The notes: generated by a model not told the origin, from the sequence alone. 64,000 nucleotides of DNA from Pseudoalteromonas aliena SW19 (GCF_014905615.1 NZ_AQGU01000025.1:186001-250000), one strand, 5' to 3'; counted from the first letter of the stretch, positions 28,857-38,728 are shown. Made by a program: numbers and translations.

Positions 28857-29053
28857 TAACCTGAACTCTGGTTAAGAGATTTACTAACGTATTGAATCAT
28901 GGTGATATTTAAATTTATTTTCTCTAGCCAGAGATTTTCAGTGAAAACAAGGCGAATTTACGCGTTAATAGCGAGTCTATTGCAAGTAAATTCAACGCAG
29001 TTAGCGCTGAAAATAGCTGCTCGAGATAGGTTTATTACCCTGAGTTCAGGTTA
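28857..29053. repeat. 197-bp MITE-like repeat, family B, copy 2
   Basis: Begins TAACCTGAACTCTGG and ends GAGTTCAGGTTA, with the interior shared with 6135-6332 and 49261-49458. No ORF. Confidence 0.85.
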
Positions 29054-29058
29054 AATAT

Positions 29059-29076
29059 TTTAGGGAATGAAAATGA
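29059..29076. repeat. 18-bp inverted repeat, right copy
   Basis: TTTAGGGAATGAAAATGA, an exact reverse copy of the ribosome-site and start region of the LpxH-like gene at 28656-28673. The ATG here (29074) opens only six codons before a stop. Confidence 0.7.
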
Positions 29077-29129
29077 CAACTATACGACAGTAATACTAAA
29101 GCTAAATGACACAGATAAAATGTAGGTAT

Positions 29130-29159
29130 AAAAAAACCGCTTTTAAAAAGCGGTTTTTA
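29130..29159 (-). terminator. proS: proS terminator
   Basis: AAAAACCGCTTTT pairs with AAAAGCGGTTTTT; lies 25 bases after the proS stop on the minus strand, with a T run in that direction. Confidence 0.85.
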
Positions 29160-29183
29160 AATTATTTCAAAGCTAATTATTAC

Positions 29184-30908
29184 TTAACCTTTAACGGCTG
29201 CTTTAATTGCATTGATTGCAGTATCAATATCAATCATTAGCTTTTCACCTGTGCGGCGGTTTTTAAGCTCAACTTTGTTTTCATCAAGGTTGCGCTCGCC
29301 AATTACAAGTGTGAATGGCACACCAATTAGCTCCATATCGTTAAACATTACGCCTGGGCGCTCTTTACGGTCATCAAACAATACATCAAGGCCTGCATCT
29401 TTTAAACCTTGATAAAGGGTATTTGCAATATCTGGAATACGATGCGATTTGTGCATGTTCATAGGCACAATTGCTAAGTCGAATGGCGCGATTGGTTGTG
29501 GCCAAATGATCCCGTATTGATCGTTGTTTTGTTCAATAGCAGCAGCAACAATACGCGAAACACCAATACCGTAACAGCCCATAGTCATTGTTTGATTTTT
29601 GCCGTCTTCGTTTAATACGCCAGCTTTCATTGCTTCTGAGTATTTAGTACCCAGTTGGAAAATATGCCCTACTTCAATACCACGTTTAATTTGTAAAACG
29701 CCTTGGCCACATGGGCTCATATCGCCTTCAACAATATTACGAATATCAGCAACTTCGTAATCTGTGATATCACGATCCCAGTTAATGCCGCTGTAATGTT
29801 CACCGTCTTTGTTAGCACCAGCCACAAAATCAGCAAGTACGTTAGCTGACCTATCAACAATAATTGGCATAGATAAGCCAACAGGGCCAAGTGAGCCTGG
29901 TTTTGCACCAATGGCAGCAACAATATCAGCCTCTGTTGCCATTTCAAGCGGAGAGTCGATTAACGGGTGCTTTTCAGCTTTTAGCTCGTTTAATTCGTGA
30001 TCGCCACGCAGTATCAAGGCAACTAAACTACGTACTTCGTTTTCATCAGGCGCACCATATACGATTAACGTTTTAACACCGCGATGTGGTTTAACACCGT
30101 AGTGTTTTTTAAGTTCGTTAATTGTTTTAGCGTCAGGCGTTGGAAATGCTTTTAGCTCTTTTAATGCTTCAGGGCGCGGCTCGCTTGGTGCCAGGGCTTC
30201 TGCTTTTTCAATATTAGCGGCGTAATCGCTGCCATCACTAAATGCAATAGCATCTTCGCCCGATTCAGCAAGTACATGAAACTCATGCGATACGCTACCA
30301 CCAATAGAGCCTGTATCTGCTATAACAGGGCGGTAATCTAAATTTAGACGCTCAAAAATATTACAGTATGCTTTGTGCATTGCTTGATAAGTTGCATCTA
30401 AACACTCTTCACTTAAGTGAAAAGAGTAGGCATCTTTCATTGTAAATTCACGTGCACGCATAACACCAAAGCGAGGTCGACGTTCGTCGCGTACTTTAGT
30501 TTGTACTTGGTATAAAGTGACTGGCAGCTGTTTGTAGCTGTTTATTTCTTTGCGTACGAAATCAGTTATTACTTCTTCGTGTGTTGGGCCAAGTGCAAAC
30601 GTACGGTTATGACGGTCGGTAAAGCGCATAAGCTCAGGACCAAATTCATTCCAACGACCAGACTCTTCCCATAAATCAGCAGGTTGAATAACAGGCATTA
30701 GCATTTCAATCGCACCAGCTTTATCCATTTCTTCACGTACAATATTTTCTACTTTACGTAGCACACGTAAACCAGAGGGTAACCAAGTGTATAAACCCGA
30801 AGCGACGCGACGGATCATACCGGCTCTAAGCATTAACTGATGCGATACGATTTCAGCATCTGATGGCGTTTCTTTGAGTGTTGCGAGTATATATTGGCTT
30901 GTACGCAT
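29184..30908 (-). CDS. proS: prolyl-tRNA synthetase
   Basis: Charges tRNA-Pro with proline. The 574 residues are the bacterial-type enzyme: [20 protein letters not shown] start, class II core (motif 2 near [26 protein letters not shown]), a central editing (INS/YbaK-like) insertion (about 220-390), motif 3 ([15 protein letters not shown]) and an anticodon-binding domain (about 470-570). Full length. Start ATG at 30908. Confidence 0.98.
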   Translation of the reverse strand: MRTSQYILATLKETPSDAEIVSHQLMLRAGMIRRVASGLYTWLPSGLRVLRKVENIVREEMDKAGAIEMLMPVIQPADLWEESGRWNEFGPELMRFTDRHNRTFALGPTHEEVITDFVRKEINSYKQLPVTLYQVQTKVRDERRPRFGVMRAREFTMKDAYSFHLSEECLDATYQAMHKAYCNIFERLNLDYRPVIADTGSIGGSVSHEFHVLAESGEDAIAFSDGSDYAANIEKAEALAPSEPRPEALKELKAFPTPDAKTINELKKHYGVKPHRGVKTLIVYGAPDENEVRSLVALILRGDHELNELKAEKHPLIDSPLEMATEADIVAAIGAKPGSLGPVGLSMPIIVDRSANVLADFVAGANKDGEHYSGINWDRDITDYEVADIRNIVEGDMSPCGQGVLQIKRGIEVGHIFQLGTKYSEAMKAGVLNEDGKNQTMTMGCYGIGVSRIVAAAIEQNNDQYGIIWPQPIAPFDLAIVPMNMHKSHRIPDIANTLYQGLKDAGLDVLFDDRKERPGVMFNDMELIGVPFTLVIGERNLDENKVELKNRRTGEKLMIDIDTAINAIKAAVKG

Positions 30909-30997
30909 GTTTTTTCCGAAATAGAGTAATTATGTTCTTTTAATAGAGCTTAAGTTTAACAGCGGATGCTTTTACACTAAAGCGCTAAGTGAGTTAT

Positions 30998-31702
30998 TTA
31001 GTTTTTTTCTATGTTTGTTACTACGTTATGCTCACCATTGACTTGCCAGCGAATATTATAGTTGTACAAAGTCATACCATAGCTCTGCTCGCCGTCTTTT
31101 TGTTTTTTATAGGCAGGGCGGGGATCTTGTTTTAAAACATTGGCTATAAAGTCATGTAAGTCTGGATATTGCGTTTGCGCATTAACAAACTCAATTGCTT
31201 GTGCGCTAAATTCAACCGTCATATGTGTTTCTGGACGTGTGTCAGCAAAACCAGCACTTGCATCAGGCATTGAGTCTGAATAAGGCAAATATGGTTTTAT
31301 GTCAACAATCGGTGTGCCATCAAGCAAATCAATGCCAGCGAGCAATAAACTAAGTTGTCCGTTTTTATACTCAATACCTTCAAGTTTTACGGCGCTCATA
31401 CCAATCGCGTTTGGTCTGAATGTAGCGCGGGTAGCAAATACACCTTTTCGCTCATTGCCACCTAAACGGGGTGGGCGCACCATCGCAGAATAACCTTTAT
31501 CGGCCGTTTCATGAAAACGAAATAACAACCAAATATGAGTAAATTCATCTAAACCACGTACAAACTCTTCGCGATTAAAATCAGGTGCAAAAATAAGTTT
31601 TGCCTTGGCTTGTGGCACTAAACGAGGCTGCCTAGGTATAGCAAACTTCTGTTTATAAGGAGATTGAATGTGGCCAATAGCCGAAATGGTATAATCGCTC
31701 AT
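30998..31702 (-). CDS. trmO: tRNA (N6-threonylcarbamoyladenosine37-N6)-methyltransferase
   Basis: TsaA/TrmO family: methylates t6A at position 37 of certain tRNAs using S-adenosylmethionine. Opens with YTISAIGHIQSPYKQKFAIPRQP, followed by the FTHIWLLFRFHE, GVFATRATFRPNAIGMSAV and DLLDGTPIVDIKPYLPY blocks of the family. 234 residues, as in E. coli (235). Upstream of proS on the same strand with an 89-base gap; may share its transcript. Confidence 0.93.
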   Translation of the reverse strand: MSDYTISAIGHIQSPYKQKFAIPRQPRLVPQAKAKLIFAPDFNREEFVRGLDEFTHIWLLFRFHETADKGYSAMVRPPRLGGNERKGVFATRATFRPNAIGMSAVKLEGIEYKNGQLSLLLAGIDLLDGTPIVDIKPYLPYSDSMPDASAGFADTRPETHMTVEFSAQAIEFVNAQTQYPDLHDFIANVLKQDPRPAYKKQKDGEQSYGMTLYNYNIRWQVNGEHNVVTNIEKN

Positions 31703-31856
31703 AGTACTCGGTTACAAATAAAATAGAGCCTTATTCTACCTGTATTTAGCATTTATGGCATTAATGTAATTGAGTTTGTTACTTATAAACCGGATGGTTT
31801 AAATGATTGGATCAAGCCAAGTACTTTATGGTTGCAGCTTAACAGGTTATTAAAAA

Positions 31857-31882
31857 TAAAAAAGGTAAGCCTGAGCTTACCT
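31857..31882 (-). terminator. terminator of the outer-membrane barrel gene
   Basis: AGGTAAGC-TCAG-GCTTACCT read on the minus strand, followed by a T-rich run (TTTTTTATTTTTAATAA). Confidence 0.82.
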
Positions 31883-31906
31883 AGTTGTATGCATGCTAAA
31901 AACTAA

Positions 31907-32476
31907 TTAAAACATGTATTGAACTGATACTGATGCGACATCCATATCTGGATCAATATCATCATCAAGTTTGTAACGTTCATACTCTAAACGAAATTGA
32001 ACATTTGTTGTTAGTGCATATTCAATACCTGCACCGTAAAACGCATCACCACCATCTGTAGAAGTTGATATACTGCCTACTGGTAACTCTTGTGTGTAGT
32101 CTGCGTCCCATTCAAGCCAACCACCTTTTGCGTATACAGTGAAGCTTTCAGATAGTGGCAGACCCAAACGTGCGGCAAGAGATACGCCATCAATTTCAGC
32201 TTTGCTGTCTATGTCACTCACTTCATCAAAGTTTTGGTAAGCAAGCTCTAAGCTTAAGTACTCGTTAAATTGAGTACCAACATAGCCCTTTAGCATTTGT
32301 GCATCGTCGTCAAAGTCAGTGTCGTTATCACTGTCTTCAAACTCAAAAGAATATTGACCATAACCGATACCAGTATAAATACGTGGAGAATCAAAATCAG
32401 AAATATCAGCGTGTGCTGTAGAGTTAAAACCCAGTGTTGCTAATGCAAGTGCAGAAAGAGAAAGTGTTTTAATCAT
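31907..32476 (-). CDS. outer-membrane beta-barrel protein (OmpA-like porin fold)
   Basis: 189 residues. Signal peptide 1-23 (ends NSTAHA), then alternating amphipathic strands typical of an eight-stranded barrel (IYTGIGYGQYSFEFED, SLELAYQNFDEV, DAFYGAGIEYALT, VQFRLEYERYKL) and a terminal aromatic residue (SVSVQYMF). Acidic periplasmic or extracellular loops are rich in Asp. Function unknown; related small barrels are annotated as outer-membrane beta-barrel or opacity-type proteins. Own promoter and terminator. Confidence 0.87.
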   Translation of the reverse strand: MIKTLSLSALALATLGFNSTAHADISDFDSPRIYTGIGYGQYSFEFEDSDNDTDFDDDAQMLKGYVGTQFNEYLSLELAYQNFDEVSDIDSKAEIDGVSLAARLGLPLSESFTVYAKGGWLEWDADYTQELPVGSISTSTDGGDAFYGAGIEYALTTNVQFRLEYERYKLDDDIDPDMDVASVSVQYMF

Positions 32477-32716
32477 TGTGAATAGCTCCTTTACAAATTA
32501 AAAAATAATGTTTAATTAAGTCAATCAAACTTCAATGTAGTAAATGCAGCGAACATGCCAATTTTAAAAACAAGTAAAAACGCTTAAAAAAACCTACTTT
32601 AGTATTGGTTTTTCCGATGTGAAGTTTAAATAATGAACAAAGTGAACTTTTGTAATGAATTGTTATCTAAAGACTTTTGTAGCTTTTACAAGTTAACATG
32701 AGTTTTTTACATAGCT

Positions 32717-32983
32717 AGGGCGTGTTGACCTTTGTGGATTGAAATTTGTTCAATCTAGGGACGATTTAATCGCGGCGCGAGGTTTGTAACCTAGTGGGCT
32801 AAGTAAAAACCGAGCAACAAAGAGTTAATCGTCCCTAGATCGAGCTCAAAGGGCAGCGCATGTTTGGCATTTATGCTGCGTTATCGCCTATTTATGGGGA
32901 ATAACCACACACCATAGGCTCTGCCTTGCCTAAATGCCAAACAGTCTGCTGCAAATTCAACCACCAAAGATAAACACGACCTA
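32717..32983. repeat. MITE-like repeat, family A, copy 1 (short form)
   Basis: Left end AGGGCGTGTTGACCTTTGTG; right end ...CCACCAAAGATAAACACGACCT (inverted, with mismatches). The interior contains internal inverted repeats: CTAGGGACGATTTAATCG/ TTAATCGTCCCTAG, and GCATGTTTGGCATTTA/ TAAATGCCAAACAGTCTGC. It is about 45 bp shorter than the copies at 40973 and 56038 because the CATCC-hairpin module is missing. Confidence 0.8.
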
Positions 32984-33278
32984 GAGGAGTGGGAAAGCTT
33001 TCAGGGTCTAAATTTGTTTTATTTACAGAGGGATTAACTGTAACGAGCGATTTTTTAACCTAGTAATACCAAATAGATTGAAATGATCATGTTTTTGAAA
33101 ACTAAAATTAGCTCGGTAATTATTCCAGCGTTACTCTATGAGTTATACGAGTCTACATCCATGTAGACAATAAAGAGTAAGTCAGTCACTTCTAAACAGA
33201 ACAAGTTTTAAAGTAAAAAGGTCAACAGGCCTAAAAAAACATATTGCTAGATTTAACCTCGAAGTTAAACACGCCCTA
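32984..33278. repeat. decayed repeat sequence continuing family A
   Basis: No gene. Contains the hairpin TCTACATCCATGTAGA (33152-33167), a decayed family A end (AAAAAGGTCAACAGGCCT, about 33214-33231) and another right end, TTAAACACGCCCTA (33265-33278), which coincides with the stop codon of the thioesterase gene. Suggests nested or successive insertions. Confidence 0.55.
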
Positions 33279-33740
33279 AACTTTGTGTAATAAATTTTCG
33301 GTTTCAATCGCTATTTCTTTCATTTTTATAGCGTAGTTTTCTAATTTAATATCTTCGTCAGTCACAGCCTGAAAAGAGGGAACTTCAATTGGGTAACCTG
33401 TTTCATCCATAGCAATAAAACTAATAACACAATGATTTGTTTCAACCATATTTTGTGTCTTTGGATCACCACAACGCACCTGAATAAAAATTTGCATGCT
33501 GGTTTTACCTGTATGCGCTATTTTAGCTTCTACTTCAACAATTTGCCCAACTAATATAGGGCGTCTAAATTTAACACCCGCCACCGAAACCGTTACACAA
33601 TAATGGCCACTCCATCCTGCAGCACACGCATAACCAGCTTGGTCAATCCATTTCATGACGGCTCCACCATGAACTTTACCACCAAAATTCACATCGGTAG
33701 GCTCTGCTAAAAAACGAAAAACAACTTTTGACGACGGCAT
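33276..33740 (-). CDS. acyl-CoA thioesterase (YciA/hot-dog family)
   Basis: Hydrolyses acyl-CoA thioesters in the cytoplasm. 154 residues from the ATG at 33740 (MPSSKVVFRFLAEPTDVNF); the frame extends upstream to 33806 but that stretch is not family-like. The hot-dog signature FGGKVHGGAVMKWIDQAGYACA carries the catalytic Asp in MKWID. Segments VGQIVEVEAKIAHTGKTSM and HCVISFIAMDE follow the family. The stop codon TAG lies inside a family A repeat end (TAGGGCGTGTT on this strand), so the C-terminus may have been set by the insertion. Confidence 0.88.
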   Translation of the reverse strand: MPSSKVVFRFLAEPTDVNFGGKVHGGAVMKWIDQAGYACAAGWSGHYCVTVSVAGVKFRRPILVGQIVEVEAKIAHTGKTSMQIFIQVRCGDPKTQNMVETNHCVISFIAMDETGYPIEVPSFQAVTDEDIKLENYAIKMKEIAIETENLLHKV

Positions 33741-33872
33741 AAGAAATACTCGATTTATTAAAACTAGTGTCAGCATAGCGCAAAAAAGGGGCCGAAGCCC
33801 CTGCAATTTAGGATATGTTTATAATTTATATGTAAAAATTACGAATATATAGTGGTTCAACGCATAATTTAG

Positions 33873-35519
33873 TTACATATTAGGGTAGTTTGGTCCACCA
33901 GCACCCTCTGGGGTTACCCATGTAATATTTTGACTAGGGTCTTTAATGTCACAGGTTTTACAGTGCACACAGTTTTGGGCGTTAATAACAAACTCTTTAT
34001 TTCCCGCTACTTCTTGTACTTCGTAAACGCCTGCTGGGCAATAACGCTGCGCGGGCTCATCAAACTTAACTAAGTTTACGTTGATAGGAATTGACGCATC
34101 TTTGAGCTTTAAATGACACGGTTGTGATTCTTCGTGGTTAGTATTTGATAAAAACACGCTCGAGAGTTTATCAAAGCTCAATTGTCCATCTGGTTTTGGG
34201 TACGCTATTTTGTCAGCGGCGTTAGCATCAACAAGGGTCGAGTGATCGGGCGTATTATCTTTAAACGTAAACGGTAAACCACCATTAAAAATGTTTTGAT
34301 CAAGCGTGTTATACGCCCCCCCTATAAACTTACCGAGTTTGTGCATAGCAGGGCCAAAGTTACGAGATTGATATAGCTCTTTATATACCCACGATTGCTC
34401 AAACGCAGTTTGATAATGAGTTAAATCGGTATTTGCCAACTCATTTTGCAATGCTTCAAAAATAACCTCAGCGGCAATCATTCCTGATTTCATAGCGGTG
34501 TGATTACCTTTAATTTTTGCAAAGTTAAGTGTACCTGCATCACACCCTACAATTAAGCCACCTGCAAAATGCATTTTTGGTAATGAATGCAAACCACCTT
34601 TGGCAATTGCACGTGCACCGTAAGCAATACGTGCGCCACCTTCAAGTACTTTTTTAAATACTGGATGATGTTTCATTCGCTGAAATTCATCAAAAGGGCT
34701 TAAATGTGGGTTTGAGTAATTTAAATCAACAATTAAACCAACAACGACCTGATTGTTGTCACTGTGATACATAAATGCACCACCGTTAGTATCGCCGCTA
34801 AGTGGCCAACCCGTACCATGAACAACTTTACCAAGCTCATGCTTACTTTCATCAATTTGCCAAATTTCTTTAAAGCCTAAACCGTAATGCTGTGGTGATG
34901 AATCTGCATCAAGGGCAAATTCATTGATTAATTGCTTACCTAAATGACCACGGCAACCTTCAGCAAAAATAGTGTATTTTGCACGAAGCTCCATGCCTGG
35001 CATGTAACCGTCTTTTTCATTACCGTCTTTGTCGACACCCATATCGCCAGTAATAATGCCTTTTACTGCGTGATCCTCAACGATTAAAGAATGCGCGCTA
35101 AACCCTGGAAATATCTCTACGCCTAAGTTTTCAGCTTGCTCTGCAAGCCAGCGACAGACGTTACCCATTGAAACAATGTAGTTACCTTCGTTGTGAAATG
35201 TTTTTGGTGTAGCAAAGTGGGGGATTGATGTCGCTTTTTGCTCATTATTAAACCAATAAATCTCATCGTTGGTTACTTTGGTAGTAACTGGTGCGCCAAG
35301 TGCTTGCCAATTTGGCAGTAATTCATCCAGCGCTTTTGTTTCAAAAACAGCACCAGAGAGTACATGTGCACCAACCTCAGAACCCTTATCGACTACGCAG
35401 ATCATGCACTCTTGTTGTTTTTCTTGTGCTAATTGTGCGAGTTTAATTGCGCTGGCAAGCCCCGCTGGGCCTGCACCAACAATAACTACATCAAATTCCA
35501 TGGTTTCACGTTCGACCAT
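33873..35519 (-). CDS. electron transfer flavoprotein-ubiquinone oxidoreductase
   Basis: Passes electrons from reduced ETF to ubiquinone at the membrane. 548 residues from the ATG at 35519, chosen over an upstream ATG (35567) because AAAGAGGTTATT precedes it and MVERETMEFDVVIVGAG starts the family. FAD-binding GAGPAGLAS near the N-terminus; C-terminal iron-sulfur domain with CPAGVYEV and CVHCKTCDIKDPSQNITW (ligand cysteines of the 4Fe-4S cluster). Divergent from etfBA across a shared promoter region, which fits its role as their electron acceptor. Confidence 0.96.
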   Translation of the reverse strand: MVERETMEFDVVIVGAGPAGLASAIKLAQLAQEKQQECMICVVDKGSEVGAHVLSGAVFETKALDELLPNWQALGAPVTTKVTNDEIYWFNNEQKATSIPHFATPKTFHNEGNYIVSMGNVCRWLAEQAENLGVEIFPGFSAHSLIVEDHAVKGIITGDMGVDKDGNEKDGYMPGMELRAKYTIFAEGCRGHLGKQLINEFALDADSSPQHYGLGFKEIWQIDESKHELGKVVHGTGWPLSGDTNGGAFMYHSDNNQVVVGLIVDLNYSNPHLSPFDEFQRMKHHPVFKKVLEGGARIAYGARAIAKGGLHSLPKMHFAGGLIVGCDAGTLNFAKIKGNHTAMKSGMIAAEVIFEALQNELANTDLTHYQTAFEQSWVYKELYQSRNFGPAMHKLGKFIGGAYNTLDQNIFNGGLPFTFKDNTPDHSTLVDANAADKIAYPKPDGQLSFDKLSSVFLSNTNHEESQPCHLKLKDASIPINVNLVKFDEPAQRYCPAGVYEVQEVAGNKEFVINAQNCVHCKTCDIKDPSQNITWVTPEGAGGPNYPNM

Positions 35520-35644
35520 AATAACCTCTTTCTTTATGACGGACTTATTTGAATGTTCACTACCCATTTAAATAAGGTGTACAGCCTATTTTTAACCTTG
35601 CAAATTAAACGTTACAGACTATGAATAGTTAAAGGTTATTTTAG

Positions 35645-35662
35645 GTTGACGTTTACGTCAAC
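35645..35662. promoter_or_regulatory. perfect palindrome in the etf divergent promoter, MerR/LiuR-like
   Basis: GTTGACGT-TT-ACGTCAAC. The TTGACG inside it can serve as -35, with TCTAAT (35672-35677) as -10 at a 20-base spacing; over-long spacers are typical of MerR-family promoters such as LiuR (branched-chain amino acid and fatty acid use). A weaker second copy, TTGACGCGCACGTTAG, begins near 35695. Regulator not in the window. Confidence 0.6.
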
Positions 35663-35740
35663 AGGAAGTAGTCTAATTTCATAAAATAAATAGGTTGACG
35701 CGCACGTTAGCTTGTAGGTTTAAATAATTATGGAGTTCCT

Positions 35741-36490
35741 ATGAAAGTTCTCGTACCAATAAAAAGAGTGATAGATTACAACGTAAAAGCACGCGTTAAA
35801 AATGACAACAGTGATGTTGATTTAACCAATGTAAAAATGGCAATGAATCCGTTTTGCGAAATAGCTATAGAAGAAGCAATACGTTTAAAAGAAGCAGGAA
35901 CCGCGACTGAAGTCATTGCTGTAACTATTGGTCCAAAAGCGTCGCAAGAGCAATTGCGTACCGCACTAGCACTGGGCGCAGATAAAGCCATTCACATCGA
36001 AACCGATGAAAAGCTCGAGTCACTTCATATTGCAAAGCTTCTGGCTAAAGTTGTAGCGCAAGAGTCACCAGAACTTGTCATTTTAGGTAAGCAGTCAATT
36101 GACTCAGATAATAATCAAACAGGTCAAATGCTCGCTGCGCTTACTGCTCGTGGGCAGGGGACATTTGCATCAAAAATGGTTATTAACGATGGCAAAGTAA
36201 ACGTGACCCGTGAAGTTGATGGCGGCCTGCAGACAGTAGCACTGAGTTTACCTGCGGTTGTGACAACAGATTTACGATTAAACGAGCCTCGTTACGCATC
36301 ACTGCCAAATATTATGAAGGCCAAGCGTAAGCCGCTTGAAGTAATAGCAGCTGATTCATTAGGTGTTGATTTAACACCACGCATTCAATTAATGCGTGTA
36401 GAAGAGCCAGCTAAACGCACCGCAGGAATTATTGTTGAAGACGTTGCACAGCTTGTAGAAAAATTAAAAACAGAGGCAAAGGTGATTTAA
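35741..36490 (+). CDS. etfB: electron transfer flavoprotein beta subunit
   Basis: 249 residues; [16 protein letters not shown] start, FAD/AMP-binding [20 protein letters not shown] (about 115-134) and the [17 protein letters not shown] signature. Forms a heterodimer with EtfA and accepts electrons from acyl-CoA and related dehydrogenases. ATGGAGTTCCT gives a good ribosome site. Directly abuts etfA with no gap. Confidence 0.97.
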   Translation: MKVLVPIKRVIDYNVKARVKNDNSDVDLTNVKMAMNPFCEIAIEEAIRLKEAGTATEVIAVTIGPKASQEQLRTALALGADKAIHIETDEKLESLHIAKLLAKVVAQESPELVILGKQSIDSDNNQTGQMLAALTARGQGTFASKMVINDGKVNVTREVDGGLQTVALSLPAVVTTDLRLNEPRYASLPNIMKAKRKPLEVIAADSLGVDLTPRIQLMRVEEPAKRTAGIIVEDVAQLVEKLKTEAKVI

Positions 36491-37417
36491 ATGAAAACAC
36501 TCGTAATTGCAGAGCACGACAACGGTGCCTTAAAACCAGAAACCTCAAAAACTATTAACGCTGCAGTAAAAATGGGTTTTCCTGTTGATGTACTTATTGC
36601 AGGTAACAGCCTAAGCACAATGAGCGCACAAGTTGCCAGCATTGATGGCGTAGCTAATGTTTTAGTTGCCGATAATAGCGTTTATAAACATCAGTTAGCT
36701 GAGAGCATGGCTGATTTAGTTTTATCGCTTAGTGGCAACTACAGCCACATAGTTGCAAGTGCAACGACAACAGGCAAAAACTTTATGCCACGTGTTGCTG
36801 CGCTATTAGATGTTGCACAAATTTCTGAAATTATCGCAGTAGTGGACGCCGATACATTTAAACGTCCAATTTATGCTGGTAATGCAATCGCCACGGTTAA
36901 ATCACTCGATAGTAAAAAAGTAATTACCGTACGCGCAAGTAGCTTTGATTTACAAGGTGAGCAATCTGTTGTTGCTGTGACTAATATTGATACAGTGTCT
37001 GATTCGCAATTAAGTCGCTTTGTAAGTGTTGAACAAACTGAATCAGAACGTCCAGAGCTAACTGCCGCGACAGTGGTTATATCGGGTGGTCGTGGTATGC
37101 AAAATGGCGAAAACTTCGCGTTGCTTAATGGCATTGCTGATAAGCTAGGCGCTGCTATTGGCGCATCGCGCGCTGCAGTTGATGCAGGCTTTGTACCTAA
37201 TGACATGCAAGTAGGGCAAACGGGTAAAATTGTCGCGCCTAACTTGTATATAGCTGTTGGTATTAGTGGTGCAATTCAACATTTAGCGGGCATGAAAGAC
37301 TCAAAAGTAATCGTAGCTATCAATAAAGACCCCGATGCACCTATTTTTCAAGTCGCTGATTACGGTTTAGTCGCTGACTTATTTGATGTGTTACCAGAGC
37401 TTGAACAAGCGCTCTAA
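36491..37417 (+). CDS. etfA: electron transfer flavoprotein alpha subunit
   Basis: 308 residues; the FAD-binding C-terminal domain is clear ([77 protein letters not shown]). Starts the base after the etfB stop; terminator downstream. Partner of EtfB and substrate of the ETF-ubiquinone oxidoreductase encoded divergently. Confidence 0.97.
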   Translation: MKTLVIAEHDNGALKPETSKTINAAVKMGFPVDVLIAGNSLSTMSAQVASIDGVANVLVADNSVYKHQLAESMADLVLSLSGNYSHIVASATTTGKNFMPRVAALLDVAQISEIIAVVDADTFKRPIYAGNAIATVKSLDSKKVITVRASSFDLQGEQSVVAVTNIDTVSDSQLSRFVSVEQTESERPELTAATVVISGGRGMQNGENFALLNGIADKLGAAIGASRAAVDAGFVPNDMQVGQTGKIVAPNLYIAVGISGAIQHLAGMKDSKVIVAINKDPDAPIFQVADYGLVADLFDVLPELEQAL

Positions 37418-37460
37418 GGTGTAGCTGTTTTATTTATATAAAAATAGCGTATTCTGATTT

Positions 37461-37499
37461 AAAGCCGTCATTTCATTTTTGATTCGACGGCTTTTTTTT
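37461..37499 (+). terminator. etfBA terminator
   Basis: AAAGCCGTC pairs with GACGGCTTT around a 16-base loop and is followed by T8. Confidence 0.85.
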
Positions 37500-37507
37500 C
37501 ATATCAT

Positions 37508-37525
37508 AGTGACAACGTTGTCATT
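37508..37525. promoter_or_regulatory. NagR-like operator before nagX
   Basis: AGTGACAACGTTGTCATT contains the perfect 14-bp palindrome TGACAACGTTGTCA. This matches, from memory, the LacI-family NagR consensus (TGACA..CG..TGTCA) of N-acetylglucosamine regulons in Alteromonadales and Xanthomonas. It lies 33 bases before the nagX start. Confidence 0.75.
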
Positions 37526-37558
37526 TTAAGAATATACAATATAAGTAGGAGCCATATA

Positions 37559-38638
37559 ATGGCAAGGTATAAAGCACTTGATGCTATGCGAGGGTTAACG
37601 GTAGCGTTAATGATACTGGTAAACACGCCTGGTTCGTGGTCTCATATTTACGCCCCCTTGTTACACGCAGACTGGCATGGGTGTACGCCAACGGATATCA
37701 TTTTTCCATTTTTTATGTTTATGATTGGCTCTGCAATGTTTTTTTCATTCAATAAATCTGACCATTTAGGTAATTCAAAGCAGGTTTTACGGATTATAAA
37801 GCGCGGCGTAATTATTTTTGCTATAGGTTTGGTCTTAAATTATTACCCATTTATAAGCAATATCGAAAACCTAAGAATACTCGGTGTATTACAACGTATT
37901 GGCATAGCCTACATTTTAGCGTCTGTGTGCGCGCTCGTGCTAAATAGGAATGGGATATTAATGCTATCGCTTATTGTGTTAGTACTTTATTGGCTATTGC
38001 TATTAAGCGTAGGTGCAGAAAAAGCATACACGCTAGAATATAACGTCGTTAGGTTGGTGGATATTACCGTATTGGGTGAGTCGCATTTATGGCAAGGCAA
38101 AGGGTTTGCTTTTGATCCAGAAGGGTTGTTGAGCACCATCCCAAGTATCGTAAGTGTATTACTAGGTTTTGAGACCACTCGCCTATTAGCTAATACTCAA
38201 AACAAATGGACAAGTATAAAACGCCTCGTTTTAATTGGCGCAGCAGGGATTATCATCGCACAGCTAGGCGATATTATTATGCCAATTAATAAATCATTAT
38301 GGACAAGCACCTATGTTATTTACACATCAGCGATTGCCTGTATTACATTAGCTTTTTTTGTCTGGCTTTGCGACATAGTAAAACCACTCACTATTGTTGA
38401 GTCGTTGATTGTTTATGGCTCAAATCCGCTGTTTATCTATGTGCTCTCTGGAGTATGGGTAATGAGCTATGCGTTGGTAAGCATAGGGCAGTTAACTCTA
38501 GATGATTGGTTATATCAACATTTAGCGTTAATATTTACCGCAAAATTGGCATCATTGATTTACGCGCTGTTACACGTTGTGGGCTTTTGGCTGATAGCAA
38601 AGGTGCTTCATAAACGGCGTATATTTATAAAAATCTAA
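37559..38638 (+). CDS. nagX: NagX-type inner-membrane acyltransferase-like protein
   Basis: 359 residues with about ten membrane segments; RYKALDAMRGLTVALMILVN followed by PGSWSHIYAPLLHADWHG is the signature of the DUF5009/heparan-alpha-glucosaminide acetyltransferase-like family, called NagX in N-acetylglucosamine regulons. Believed to help transport or acetylate amino-sugars; function not settled. Ribosome site AGGAGCCATATA. The NagR-like operator upstream supports membership of the chitin/GlcNAc regulon, though no other nag gene is nearby. Confidence 0.87.
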   Translation: MARYKALDAMRGLTVALMILVNTPGSWSHIYAPLLHADWHGCTPTDIIFPFFMFMIGSAMFFSFNKSDHLGNSKQVLRIIKRGVIIFAIGLVLNYYPFISNIENLRILGVLQRIGIAYILASVCALVLNRNGILMLSLIVLVLYWLLLLSVGAEKAYTLEYNVVRLVDITVLGESHLWQGKGFAFDPEGLLSTIPSIVSVLLGFETTRLLANTQNKWTSIKRLVLIGAAGIIIAQLGDIIMPINKSLWTSTYVIYTSAIACITLAFFVWLCDIVKPLTIVESLIVYGSNPLFIYVLSGVWVMSYALVSIGQLTLDDWLYQHLALIFTAKLASLIYALLHVVGFWLIAKVLHKRRIFIKI

Positions 38639-38640
38639 AT

Positions 38641-38657
38641 AACCAGAGTTCAGGTTA
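38641..38657. repeat. family B right-end fragment
   Basis: AACCAGAGTTCAGGTTA, a solitary 17-bp family B terminus three bases after the nagX stop. Confidence 0.6.
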
Positions 38658-38675
38658 AATACTTTATTATGAACA

Positions 38676-38706
38676 ATAAAAAACCAACTCGTAAGTTGGT
38701 TTTTTA
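38676..38706. terminator. bidirectional terminator between nagX and asnS
   Basis: AAAAAACCAAC-TCGTA-AGTTGGTTTTTT with A and T runs on both sides; serves the convergent genes. Confidence 0.87.
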
Positions 38707-38728
38707 TTTAACATTACTAAATAAGGAT

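Noticed and set aside
29074..29094. ATG with a good ribosome-like sequence after the family B repeat
   Set aside because: Only six codons; it is the inverted copy of the phosphatase gene start.
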